DNA of 64,000 nucleotides from an uncultured Muribaculaceae bacterium (GTDB lineage Bacteria; Bacteroidota; Bacteroidia; Bacteroidales; Muribaculaceae): positions 62,001-126,000 of the forward strand of contig CAJUCW010000005.1 in the NCBI GenBank assembly GCA_910585275.1, in the 5' to 3' direction. A model generated the notes under the pieces. It was not told the origin of the DNA, ran no database searches, and saw only the letters and a list, made by a program, of their open reading frames with translations. A program made the position numbers and the translations under genes. Positions 9,451 through 17,075 of this stretch are shown here, piece after piece (position 1 is the first letter of the stretch; each line of letters starts with the position of its first letter).

Positions 9451-11217
9451 ATGAAACATCGTTTTAAAACCTGTCTATTCTGCCACATCATGCTATGCTT
9501 AGTATCGGTGTCATGCGGAACGAAATCAGATAAAGACGGCAAAGAGGATGAACCGGAAAAAATGTATTCTCCTATATGTGTGTATTTCGACCCTCTTCAA
9601 AATATAGTTTACGACCAGTATTCAGCCTATTTCCCTTATTTCGTAAACTATCCCGACGATTGGGCGAAAATAGGTCTTCACAACAGACCCATCGACATGA
9701 CATACACCTCGACCGACAGCTGGACAGGACGCAGATTTTCAATTAAATATTATTTCAACACCCTCGGACAACTCGTCTCCATCAACAATTCCGCGTTGGG
9801 TAGAGACGAATTCATTTATGACGATGAAGGGCGTCTCATGCAAATCAACAGAATGGCTAACTTAGGTTGGGACGGGAAGAAAAACCAATTTGAATATCGC
9901 GACAGTCTGCTTGTTAAGAGGAATGTGAGCCCTTCGCATAATACTTCACACACATTCTCATATTATCCTGACGGAACCCTGAAAGAGATAACTCCCGACA
10001 AGGGGATTTACTATTCCGAACGTATGAGGATAGGCAAACTTGAGTTCAATGAGGAAGGCCAACTGATTCATACGGAATCAGCCAGAAGTTTTAATCCGTT
10101 TATCAGCGGTACGTCAGGAATCCCCGGGGAAGCTCCCTCCCAATGTTATTTTAAATATGACGACCGCGGCCTTTGCATAGAGAAATTGGAAAAAATTGCT
10201 TTCAAGAATTACAGGAACAAAATAGACACGCTTACATGTGTGAGCCGATATGACTATAACGCACAAGGCGACCTGACTTCTTGGAACTATAAAGGACCGT
10301 CATACGAGTATCTTGGCAATGAATGGGGGTTTAGAGACAGGGACTTCACAATCAGATACGCCTATAAATATGACGACAACGGAAACTGGATTACCCAGAA
10401 CATCATCATGCCTGACTGCTACCAGCAGGTATATTCCCTGCTTATGTTCTATGAAAAGGAGAATAAAGGGTATTTCGTCAGCAACCAGGCTCCGAGTGCC
10501 GTCCCTGCTGGAGAAAAACCCAAAGTCACTATCCAAAGGGAAATAGGGGGATACCATATTATATCGAAAGAAACGGCTGAAAAAATAAAAGACGACAACA
10601 TAAAGGGAAAAAAAGACAAACTCGAAGAACAAAAGAAGATGGTGAAATTTTCCGATGTCCAGGCACTTGGACTAACCGGTAATGTGAAGAAAATCGATGA
10701 CAAGGAAATGACCATAGAATTTGATGAAATAGGCAATATCACTAAAAAAAAGGATAAGTCTGCCGGATATACTTCAGAATATACTTACGACGGTCCGCTC
10801 ACATACAAAGCATGCCCAGAATGTGACACAAGATATGTGGAATTTACGTCAAACCAACGAAAGACAACCGACAAAAAATATGAGGAATTTGATGAAATCT
10901 TTACTTTCGATTCCAAGGGTCGAGTCATAAAATACCAACCAGAAGGAATGATGCCCGAACTGCATTATTATTCTTATAACGGAAATGACACGAACCCGTC
11001 ATCAATGGTGGTGGAAGGTGCCGATGAACTGGGAAATTGGAAAACCACTTATCGCTACACATACGTAGATATCGATGCAAATGGAAACTGGACAAAACGA
11101 AAGGTTAAGGCTACCACAGAATCAGAGGAATACCCTGAAGAAGGCGAGAGGATAGCCGAGAAATCAGTAACCGAAGGAGAGCCATTTGTCGAGACTCGCA
11201 AAATAACTTATTATTAA
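9451..11217 (+). CDS. Lipoprotein with YD/RHS-like repeats
   Basis: 588 aa. The signal peptide ends in a lipobox with Cys22 (LVSVSC). The mature part has scattered YD-type repeat motifs: FIYDDEGRLMQI, YDYNAQGDLTSW, YKYDDNGNWITQ, IEFDEIGNITKK, FTFDSKGRVIKY and DIDANGNWTKR. These resemble RHS/YD beta-strand repeats but are too few and too spaced for a full RHS shell, and there is no toxin-like C-terminus. A Lys/Asp-rich stretch near residues 385-400 separates two repeat blocks. Similar hypothetical lipoproteins are common in Bacteroidales. Probably a surface or periplasmic binding protein; function unknown. Confidence 0.7.
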   Translation: MKHRFKTCLFCHIMLCLVSVSCGTKSDKDGKEDEPEKMYSPICVYFDPLQNIVYDQYSAYFPYFVNYPDDWAKIGLHNRPIDMTYTSTDSWTGRRFSIKYYFNTLGQLVSINNSALGRDEFIYDDEGRLMQINRMANLGWDGKKNQFEYRDSLLVKRNVSPSHNTSHTFSYYPDGTLKEITPDKGIYYSERMRIGKLEFNEEGQLIHTESARSFNPFISGTSGIPGEAPSQCYFKYDDRGLCIEKLEKIAFKNYRNKIDTLTCVSRYDYNAQGDLTSWNYKGPSYEYLGNEWGFRDRDFTIRYAYKYDDNGNWITQNIIMPDCYQQVYSLLMFYEKENKGYFVSNQAPSAVPAGEKPKVTIQREIGGYHIISKETAEKIKDDNIKGKKDKLEEQKKMVKFSDVQALGLTGNVKKIDDKEMTIEFDEIGNITKKKDKSAGYTSEYTYDGPLTYKACPECDTRYVEFTSNQRKTTDKKYEEFDEIFTFDSKGRVIKYQPEGMMPELHYYSYNGNDTNPSSMVVEGADELGNWKTTYRYTYVDIDANGNWTKRKVKATTESEEYPEEGERIAEKSVTEGEPFVETRKITYY

Positions 11218-11242
11218 TAATACGTACTCATAAAAATGTAAT

Positions 11243-11446
11243 GAAGTTGTTTAACCTTTTTTCTTTTTCAAGATTTCGTCAGATTTTCGAGTCGATTTTG
11301 AAACTTGAAGAGGGAGTTTAGCAGGCTAAACGACCGATGAAAGGGTCAAAAGCGACCGAAAAGATGGCAGAAGATTGGGAAAGAGGTCTTTTTAATGTAA
11401 AAAGCCATAAGAATATCAATCTCCGTAAAAAAGTTTAAACAACTTC
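11243..11446 (+). mobile_element. 204-bp MITE-like repeat, copy 1
   Basis: Full-length copy. Ends are GAAGTTGTTTAAC.. and ..AAGTTTAAACAACTTC, a 20-bp terminal inverted repeat with one mismatch. Internal GTTTAGC-AG-GCTAAAC hairpin and CTTTTTA..TAAAAAG hairpin. Flanks AAT/ATA are not a clean duplication. It ends 18 bp before the TonB-C gene at 11465. It differs from the other copies by substitutions only. Confidence 0.85.
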
Positions 11447-11464
11447 ATATAAAGCAATATTAAA

Positions 11465-12322
11465 ATGAAAAGAATCTTATCATTACTCATTGTTTTCGCA
11501 AGTTTGATTGCGCAGGCCCAGATTTCATGGCCGCCCAAATCATTTCCCTGCAATGTGCCGTTCATATTGCCGGCCGAAATCGAATACTATTGGGGAGTCA
11601 ATAAAATCATTTGCACCGGAAGAAGCGGCAACGGCTACAAGTTTAAAGTGACGGGAACGGGAAACCATGACCATTCGGCAGCCCAAATCAACATGCTCTA
11701 TATGCAGCCCTCTTCTAACGGAGGCCTACCTTCAGGCTCAATGGCCGGAACATATTTCTTTCCTGCCGTGGAAAAAGGGAAACCTTTCTATTTCTCTTTC
11801 GAAGCAGCATGGAAAGGCTCCACGCCAAGCAAGTTCTCACTTTTCTTCATGAGCGAATGGATTTCACTACCGAAAGAAGAACCGACAACCACGTCAGTGC
11901 CGGAAAGACACGAACCACTCACAATCCCATCGTTTAGAACAGAATCTTCATCAACCCGACAAGCCGAACCGTCAGTTAAAAAAGAACCGGTTTATGAAGT
12001 GCCCTCCTATCCGGGCGGAAGCCAAAAACTTCAGGAATTCTTGAAAAACAACATGCAAAAGCCGCACATCGCAATCGAATCCGCCGGCTACGGGACCACT
12101 ACAGTTGAATTTACAATCACACCTTCCGGAACGATATCCAACCCGAACTACACAAGGAGATGCAACGAGAGGGTTGACAAAGAAGTGATGCGTCTCGTCA
12201 ACATCATGGTTCCTTGGAAACCCGCCACAAAAGACGGAACGCCTTGCACGGCCACCGTGCAATTATCTATGTCGATTTTCCCGTCGTTTAACGCAAGCTA
12301 TAAAATTACACGTATTAAATAA
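11465..12322 (+). CDS. Secreted protein with C-terminal TonB-like domain
   Basis: 285 aa. A classical signal peptide (MKRILSLLIVFASLIAQAQ) is followed by a domain of about 110 residues with no recognised family, a Pro/Ser/Thr/Glu-rich linker (about 138-180), then a TonB C-terminal-like domain (about 185-275: VPSYPGGSQKLQEFL, TTVEFTITPSGTISNP, DKEVMRLVNIMVPWKPA, ATVQLSM). The YPGG start and the 'W.PA..dG.p' segment are typical of Bacteroidetes TonB_C domains. Unlike an energy transducer it has no uncleaved N-terminal anchor, so it is probably periplasmic or outer-membrane associated and not ExbBD-coupled. Its leader contains repeat copy 1. Confidence 0.78.
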   Translation: MKRILSLLIVFASLIAQAQISWPPKSFPCNVPFILPAEIEYYWGVNKIICTGRSGNGYKFKVTGTGNHDHSAAQINMLYMQPSSNGGLPSGSMAGTYFFPAVEKGKPFYFSFEAAWKGSTPSKFSLFFMSEWISLPKEEPTTTSVPERHEPLTIPSFRTESSSTRQAEPSVKKEPVYEVPSYPGGSQKLQEFLKNNMQKPHIAIESAGYGTTTVEFTITPSGTISNPNYTRRCNERVDKEVMRLVNIMVPWKPATKDGTPCTATVQLSMSIFPSFNASYKITRIK

Positions 12323-12335
12323 TCTATAAAACATT

Positions 12336-13655
12336 ATGAATATGAATTTCAAAAAAACGATTTTGGCATTTACCGTCATTCTGGCGGGAACCTCCAACTT
12401 ATTTGCCGTTAAAACGGTAAGCAAACCCGATCTAAAAATAGAGGACAAAGAGAAACTACTTGTTTTGCCTGAACGATTCTACTATCTTGGTCAGGAACAA
12501 GAAGGTGTAAGGCAGCTGCACTGCTATATCCCTCTCTCCGGTACTGATATCACCACCGATGTTTCCGTTCCTTCTTTCATGGGCACCTTTATAGAAGGAA
12601 TGTGGACCGACCCCGCTACCGGAAAAGTTTTTATAGCATGGGAAGATGGCGGTATGGAAATAAGGGAAATCCATATCATGGAGGTTAAGAAGAACGGAGA
12701 AGCCACACAAATAAAGGAAATCACCGGCTACTTGCCCAGAGCAGTCAACGGATACGACACATCCGGCCAATGTGGAATTGAGATTAAAGATAACTATATC
12801 GTTATCACGGAGCAAAACCAACCTGCCGTCTATACCCTTGGCATGAAAAAGGGTTCCTTGCCTGTGCCATCTGAAATGACGATAGACAACCCCGGGCTCG
12901 GGTTTGTGAAGATAACCGCCGACGGAGTGAACGTAAGACAAATGCCGGATGCAAAGTCGCCGAAACTTCTCCGAGAAAAACAGGAATTCTATGAGGGAAT
13001 AATGACCTGGGAAGACGAAAAGGAAAAAGGAGTGACTTATGTCCCATGCCATCCTGCAAAAGGAGATGTACTCCCCTATTACATTTCAGGAAACATTACC
13101 GCCGATTGGCAACCCGTCATTATCGGTCCGGACTATAGCAATGGTGCAAAACGTGGATATGTATCTTCCCGCTTCACTACGCCGGTGGAAATGGGGAAAA
13201 TTGTACCCAGGATGACTCGTCCGGCAGCAATTCCACGAGATAAAATGTTTGAACATGAATTCACAAGTTCTGAAATAATCGTCCGAAGCACTCGCTATAT
13301 AGACAACGGTAAATATAAAGGCCTTTGGATCAACATAGAGTTTCCCGGCATGGAAGAAGAGGGAGGCATCTTTTTTGGTAAACAAATTGGAGATATTGTG
13401 GTTTACTACTCATATTCTCCCCTTCCCTCTTACAATGAGAACATTCTGGGTATTAAGAAAACAGAAAACGGATTATCATTCGGTGAAGACCTGTCGGCCG
13501 GAGACTCCTATGGCTTTGCCATGGTTAACGACATTGACATTTTCAAGCTTGATGAAAATGGAATAGAATCCATATATTCCACCGCCATACCATTCGAATG
13601 GGGCAGATATCTTGTAAATGTGGACGGATCCTTACGCAAAGTTGAGCTCCCCTAA
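12336..13655 (+). CDS. Exported protein with central SH3-like domain, unknown
   Basis: 439 aa; a second ATG two codons in is an equally good start. The signal peptide covers about residues 1-27 (ILAGTSNLFA). An SH3b-like segment lies near residues 187-235 (GFVKITADGVNVRQMPDAKSPKLL), closely resembling the one in the next gene. The regions around it have no recognised family. It lies 13 bp after the TonB-C gene and 35 bp before the SH3 membrane protein, so the three look like one operon. Bacterial SH3 domains usually bind peptidoglycan or peptide ligands, so a cell-wall role is plausible but inferred. Confidence 0.7.
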   Translation: MNMNFKKTILAFTVILAGTSNLFAVKTVSKPDLKIEDKEKLLVLPERFYYLGQEQEGVRQLHCYIPLSGTDITTDVSVPSFMGTFIEGMWTDPATGKVFIAWEDGGMEIREIHIMEVKKNGEATQIKEITGYLPRAVNGYDTSGQCGIEIKDNYIVITEQNQPAVYTLGMKKGSLPVPSEMTIDNPGLGFVKITADGVNVRQMPDAKSPKLLREKQEFYEGIMTWEDEKEKGVTYVPCHPAKGDVLPYYISGNITADWQPVIIGPDYSNGAKRGYVSSRFTTPVEMGKIVPRMTRPAAIPRDKMFEHEFTSSEIIVRSTRYIDNGKYKGLWINIEFPGMEEEGGIFFGKQIGDIVVYYSYSPLPSYNENILGIKKTENGLSFGEDLSAGDSYGFAMVNDIDIFKLDENGIESIYSTAIPFEWGRYLVNVDGSLRKVELP

Positions 13656-13690
13656 TAACCAGACTTTTAACCTTTAAACATCTTATAGCT

Positions 13691-14944
13691 ATGGACGAAA
13701 TTTCCACTTACGAAACCAACGAACCATTGTCCGACCGTTTCCGGTTGGCTTTGATAATCATAACGGCATGCATGGGGCTGTTAGGCGTATATGCCATATA
13801 TGCCGTGTTTACCTCCGGAATAGAATGGGGATTTGATATCGACTGGAATTGCTTCAAATCTCCATTTTTCCCGGTGCTTGCCATAATCGGATTCTTCTTG
13901 CAGTTCCTTAACTGGCAGCATTCCTCAATGGAAACCTGGATCGGAACCAAAGGGCCGAACGACAGCAAGATGAAATGGGAGAAAAGCAACGATATAACCG
14001 ATGTGATGTTTGGAGGTTGCCTGATGCCTATCATCATGCATCTCGTGGTTTATCCTTGCGCAATCGGAGCTATAATCTGGTATGCCATAATGGGAGCTGT
14101 CCATTTGCTTGGCAAAGCATCTCCATTCGTCATCTCCGCGTTGATAGCCGGAGTGGTGTTTCTTTTCTACCGATTAGGCAACAAGACAAGTGCCAACCGC
14201 TACCGTATGGCGATTCTTGCAGCACTCACCTTAGTGGAAGGGGCTGCTTTAGCGGGCACTGCCTATTATATGAAAAATCATGACAGTATTTCGATATTCA
14301 GCAACTTTTCAAACGATTCCGAATGGGCGGAGTCAATCGGCATATGCACAATCACCGGCGACGGCGTAAACTTGCGGGTGGGTCCGGGCACAAACTTTGA
14401 GAAATCAGGTTACTCCGTTTCTACCGGTGAAGCCTACCCTCTTCTTGAAGAATCCGGAGAATGGGTTAAAATAGATTATAACAGCACTCCCCTTTGGCTT
14501 TCCAACCGATTCTGCCAACTGACTTACGGGAACGGCGGAGAGAAAACGGCATCTGAAGACGATGACCTCGGTTGCTGGACAGGCGACGAGCAATCGGAAG
14601 AAAACACCGCCGTCGAGACAGCGGAAGAACCGGTCACCGAAGTCATCAACCCTATTTCCGGAGCCATCTCCCTGACCGGGAAACTCGATGGGAAATACGA
14701 AATCGTGCTCCAATATACCGTCAGTGAAGACGGCTCGGTAAGCGGTTCCTACTACTATACGAAATACAAAACTCCCATTTCCTTATCGGGAGAAATTTCC
14801 CAAGGGAACATGACTCTTGAAGAGCACACCAACGGCAACTTAACGGGGCGTTTTATCGGCACGGTAACGTCTGATGGCTTCGACGGTGTCTGGGAATCGG
14901 CCGACGGGAGCAGGACAATGGACTGCACTCTGCATCGCATCTGA
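13691..14944 (+). CDS. Multi-pass membrane protein with SH3b domain
   Basis: 417 aa. Several membrane helices occur in residues about 18-200 (for example LALIIITACMGLLGVYAIYAV and FVISALIAGVVFLFY). They are followed by an SH3b domain (about 218-278: ITGDGVNLRVGPGTNFEKSG, EWVKIDYNSTPLWLSNRFC), an acidic linker (about 285-320), and a C-terminal beta-rich region (about 325-415) with a GSVSGSYYYTKYKTPISL stretch. The domain order suggests an inner-membrane protein with an exposed ligand-binding part. Last gene of the apparent operon; function not known. Confidence 0.7.
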   Translation: MDEISTYETNEPLSDRFRLALIIITACMGLLGVYAIYAVFTSGIEWGFDIDWNCFKSPFFPVLAIIGFFLQFLNWQHSSMETWIGTKGPNDSKMKWEKSNDITDVMFGGCLMPIIMHLVVYPCAIGAIIWYAIMGAVHLLGKASPFVISALIAGVVFLFYRLGNKTSANRYRMAILAALTLVEGAALAGTAYYMKNHDSISIFSNFSNDSEWAESIGICTITGDGVNLRVGPGTNFEKSGYSVSTGEAYPLLEESGEWVKIDYNSTPLWLSNRFCQLTYGNGGEKTASEDDDLGCWTGDEQSEENTAVETAEEPVTEVINPISGAISLTGKLDGKYEIVLQYTVSEDGSVSGSYYYTKYKTPISLSGEISQGNMTLEEHTNGNLTGRFIGTVTSDGFDGVWESADGSRTMDCTLHRI

Positions 14945-14967
14945 TAACGTAGAATATACAATCATTC

Positions 14968-15007
14968 AAAAAAGAAGCATCCTCTCGCGGGGATGCTTCT
15001 TTTTTTA
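14968..15007. terminator. Bidirectional intrinsic terminator
   Basis: AGAAGCATCC (14973-14982) pairs with GGATGCTTCT (14991-15000), with an A-run before and a T-run after. It can end both the SH3 operon (+) and nhaA (-). Confidence 0.88.
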
Positions 15008-15026
15008 TCACAAACCTTCTGAATTG

Positions 15027-16394
15027 TCATGCTTCAGCAGATTGGGGAGCGGCGGCCACCTTCGGCAAGGTTATATGAAGGAAGAGCCAGCCGATGAAGC
15101 CGGCAAGGAAAGAGCCTACGAGGATGCCGAGCTTGGCATTGTTGAGTGTTTCCAAAAGATAAGGGTCTCCCGTGCCAAATGAAAGGTTGGCGATGAATAG
15201 CGAAACTGTGAATCCGATACCTCCGAGCATCGACACCGATGCAAGCTGGCTCCAGGTGCTCCCTTCCGGCATCGGAGCCCACTTCAATTTTATACAGAGC
15301 CAGGAAAATAGGAAGATTCCCAAGAACTTTCCTACCACAAGACCAAGAATAATAGCGGGAGCCACTCCCGTGAAAAGCGCCCCAAATTCCATGTCGCCGA
15401 AGAAAATTCCTGCATTTGCGAACGCAAACAAAGGAACAATCAGATAGTTGACTACGGGATGGAGGGAGTCTTCCATATCCTGCAAAGGGGAAATCACCTT
15501 ATCGGAGGCCGATTCTATCTCCTTCAGCCAGTTAAGCTGCTCTTTGGTGAGAATGGTGCGACTCACAAGCTTTTCATCGTCTTCATGTGCGAAGTAACCG
15601 ATATTCTGTCGTATGGTCTTTATATACTTTTTGGGAGCATACACAGGAATGGCCGGGACACAAAACGCAATCAGAACACCGGCAATCGTAGGATGTATCC
15701 CCGCATTCAGGAACAAAAACCATATAAACGCCCCGATGCCAAGATAAAACACCTTGCTTTGGATTCCAAGTTTGCCACCCAATGCCAAAGCCCCAAGCAA
15801 CAAAGCGGCAATCAAAAGCAACCAATAGTTTATATGGGTGCTATAAAATATGGCAATCACAAGTATGCCGCCTATATCATCTACCACGGCAAGAGTCGTA
15901 AGAAATATCTTGAGGCTTATTGGCACACGGTTGCCAAGCATGGCAAGCACTCCGAGAGAAAAGGCTATGTCGGTAGCCATCGGTATGGCTGCGCCTCCGA
16001 TATAGTCAGTGCCCTTGCCAAGCAAATAGAAAATCAACACAGGCACACCCATGCCTCCGACAGCAGCCACTATTGGAAGCAACGCCTGGCGGAATGAAGA
16101 AAGTTCTCCCACCAGAATCTCCCTCTTGATTTCAAGACCTACCGAAAAAAAGAAAACTGCCATCAACGCATCGTTGATAAACGCCATTACACTCATCGGC
16201 TCTCCATGATGGCTGAAAAGATTGAAGTCGCCTATCTGCAAAGCCATCTCATGGGTCCAAAGTGAGTTGTAGAAATCACGAAGAAAAGGAAGATTGACAA
16301 CCAACAGGGCCAACCCTGTGGCCACAAGAAGCACGTTGCCTCCGTTGGTAAGATTCTTTATAGTCTTCCGCGCAGTATATAGAACAGTTGACAT
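15027..16394 (-). CDS. nhaA: Na+/H+ antiporter NhaA
   Basis: 455 aa, slightly longer than E. coli NhaA because of an insert between helices (about 260-300: AHEDDEKLVSRTILTKEQL). Transport residues are visible in ATDIAFSLGVLAMLG (the Asp133 equivalent) and LAVVDDIGGILVIAIFY (the paired Asp163-Asp164 equivalents). The N-terminal NLPFLRDFY and SVGLEIKREILVGELS segments are also typical. It exports Na+ in exchange for H+ for pH and sodium homeostasis, which suits a cell that also encodes a sodium-pumping decarboxylase (51878-55745). Upstream of bcp's end on the same strand but probably separately transcribed. Confidence 0.96.
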   Translation of the reverse strand: MSTVLYTARKTIKNLTNGGNVLLVATGLALLVVNLPFLRDFYNSLWTHEMALQIGDFNLFSHHGEPMSVMAFINDALMAVFFFSVGLEIKREILVGELSSFRQALLPIVAAVGGMGVPVLIFYLLGKGTDYIGGAAIPMATDIAFSLGVLAMLGNRVPISLKIFLTTLAVVDDIGGILVIAIFYSTHINYWLLLIAALLLGALALGGKLGIQSKVFYLGIGAFIWFLFLNAGIHPTIAGVLIAFCVPAIPVYAPKKYIKTIRQNIGYFAHEDDEKLVSRTILTKEQLNWLKEIESASDKVISPLQDMEDSLHPVVNYLIVPLFAFANAGIFFGDMEFGALFTGVAPAIILGLVVGKFLGIFLFSWLCIKLKWAPMPEGSTWSQLASVSMLGGIGFTVSLFIANLSFGTGDPYLLETLNNAKLGILVGSFLAGFIGWLFLHITLPKVAAAPQSAEA

Positions 16395-16450
16395 AATCTA
16401 TAGAGTATTTATACATTAAACAGCCGCAACCGGCATCTATGAAAAGAAAC

Positions 16451-16481
16451 GGAGCGGGATATTTTAATAAAAACCCGCCCC
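16451..16481 (-). terminator. Possible terminator after bcp
   Basis: On the minus strand GGGGCGGG..CCCGCTCC forms a short GC stem with a 15-nt AT loop, followed by GTTTCTTTTC. The stem is imperfect, so this is tentative. Confidence 0.45.
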
Positions 16482-16501
16482 TTATACAAAAATTTTTAAT
16501 C

Positions 16502-16981
16502 TTATGGAGCCGGATTCACATCGCCCCTACCTTCAAGCAGCGCCATAAGCTGGTCGGCGGCAAGTTTGGTTTTCACCTTTTCAATAACGTCCGTCACGAT
16601 TCCGTCATTGTCGCACACGAACGTGGTACGTACAATGCCCATATACTCGCGTCCGGCCATTTTTTTCAAACGCCATACCCCCGCGGTCTGACAAAGCGTC
16701 GTTTCCGTATCCGCCACCAAAGGGAACGGGAGATCTTGCTTTTCAGCAAATTTCCGGTGACTTTCCTCCGAATCCTTGCTAACACCGATCACCTGATACC
16801 CCATCTGGAGAAGAGTGTCATAATTGTCGCGGAAACTTACAGCTTCGGCAGTGCAGCCGGGTGTGTTGTCTTTTGGATAAAAATAAATTATAAATTTCTT
16901 TCCTGGAAAGTCCGAAAGCCGGATTTCCTTTCCGTTGCTGTCCCGGCCAAGCAAGTCGGGCATTTTATCACCAATATTCAT
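16502..16981 (-). CDS. bcp: Thioredoxin-dependent peroxiredoxin, BCP/PrxQ type
   Basis: 159 aa. Peroxidatic Cys43 lies in YPKDNTPGCTAEA, with FRD following, typical of BCP. The resolving Cys five residues downstream seen in E. coli Bcp is absent (a Ser/Phe region here); Cys97 (TLCQTAGVW) could serve instead, as in other PrxQ variants, or the enzyme is 1-Cys. It reduces hydroperoxides in the cytoplasm using thioredoxin. The start is well placed; it is followed on the same strand by nhaA's 5' end after about 107 bp. Confidence 0.93.
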   Translation of the reverse strand: MNIGDKMPDLLGRDSNGKEIRLSDFPGKKFIIYFYPKDNTPGCTAEAVSFRDNYDTLLQMGYQVIGVSKDSEESHRKFAEKQDLPFPLVADTETTLCQTAGVWRLKKMAGREYMGIVRTTFVCDNDGIVTDVIEKVKTKLAADQLMALLEGRGDVNPAP

Positions 16982-17016
16982 TATCTTTAGGAATTTAATA
17001 TACTTTACAACACAAA

Positions 17017-17049
17017 ACCGGAATCTTCCCGGAAGAGGAAGATTCCGGT
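17017..17049 (-). terminator. lepA terminator
   Basis: Perfect 13-bp arms ACCGGAATCTTCC (17017-17029) and GGAAGATTCCGGT (17037-17049) with a 7-nt loop. Read on the minus strand it is followed by TTTTG, so it ends lepA transcription. Confidence 0.8.
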
Positions 17050-17075
17050 CCTTGTATTATTTAACACGGACATGC

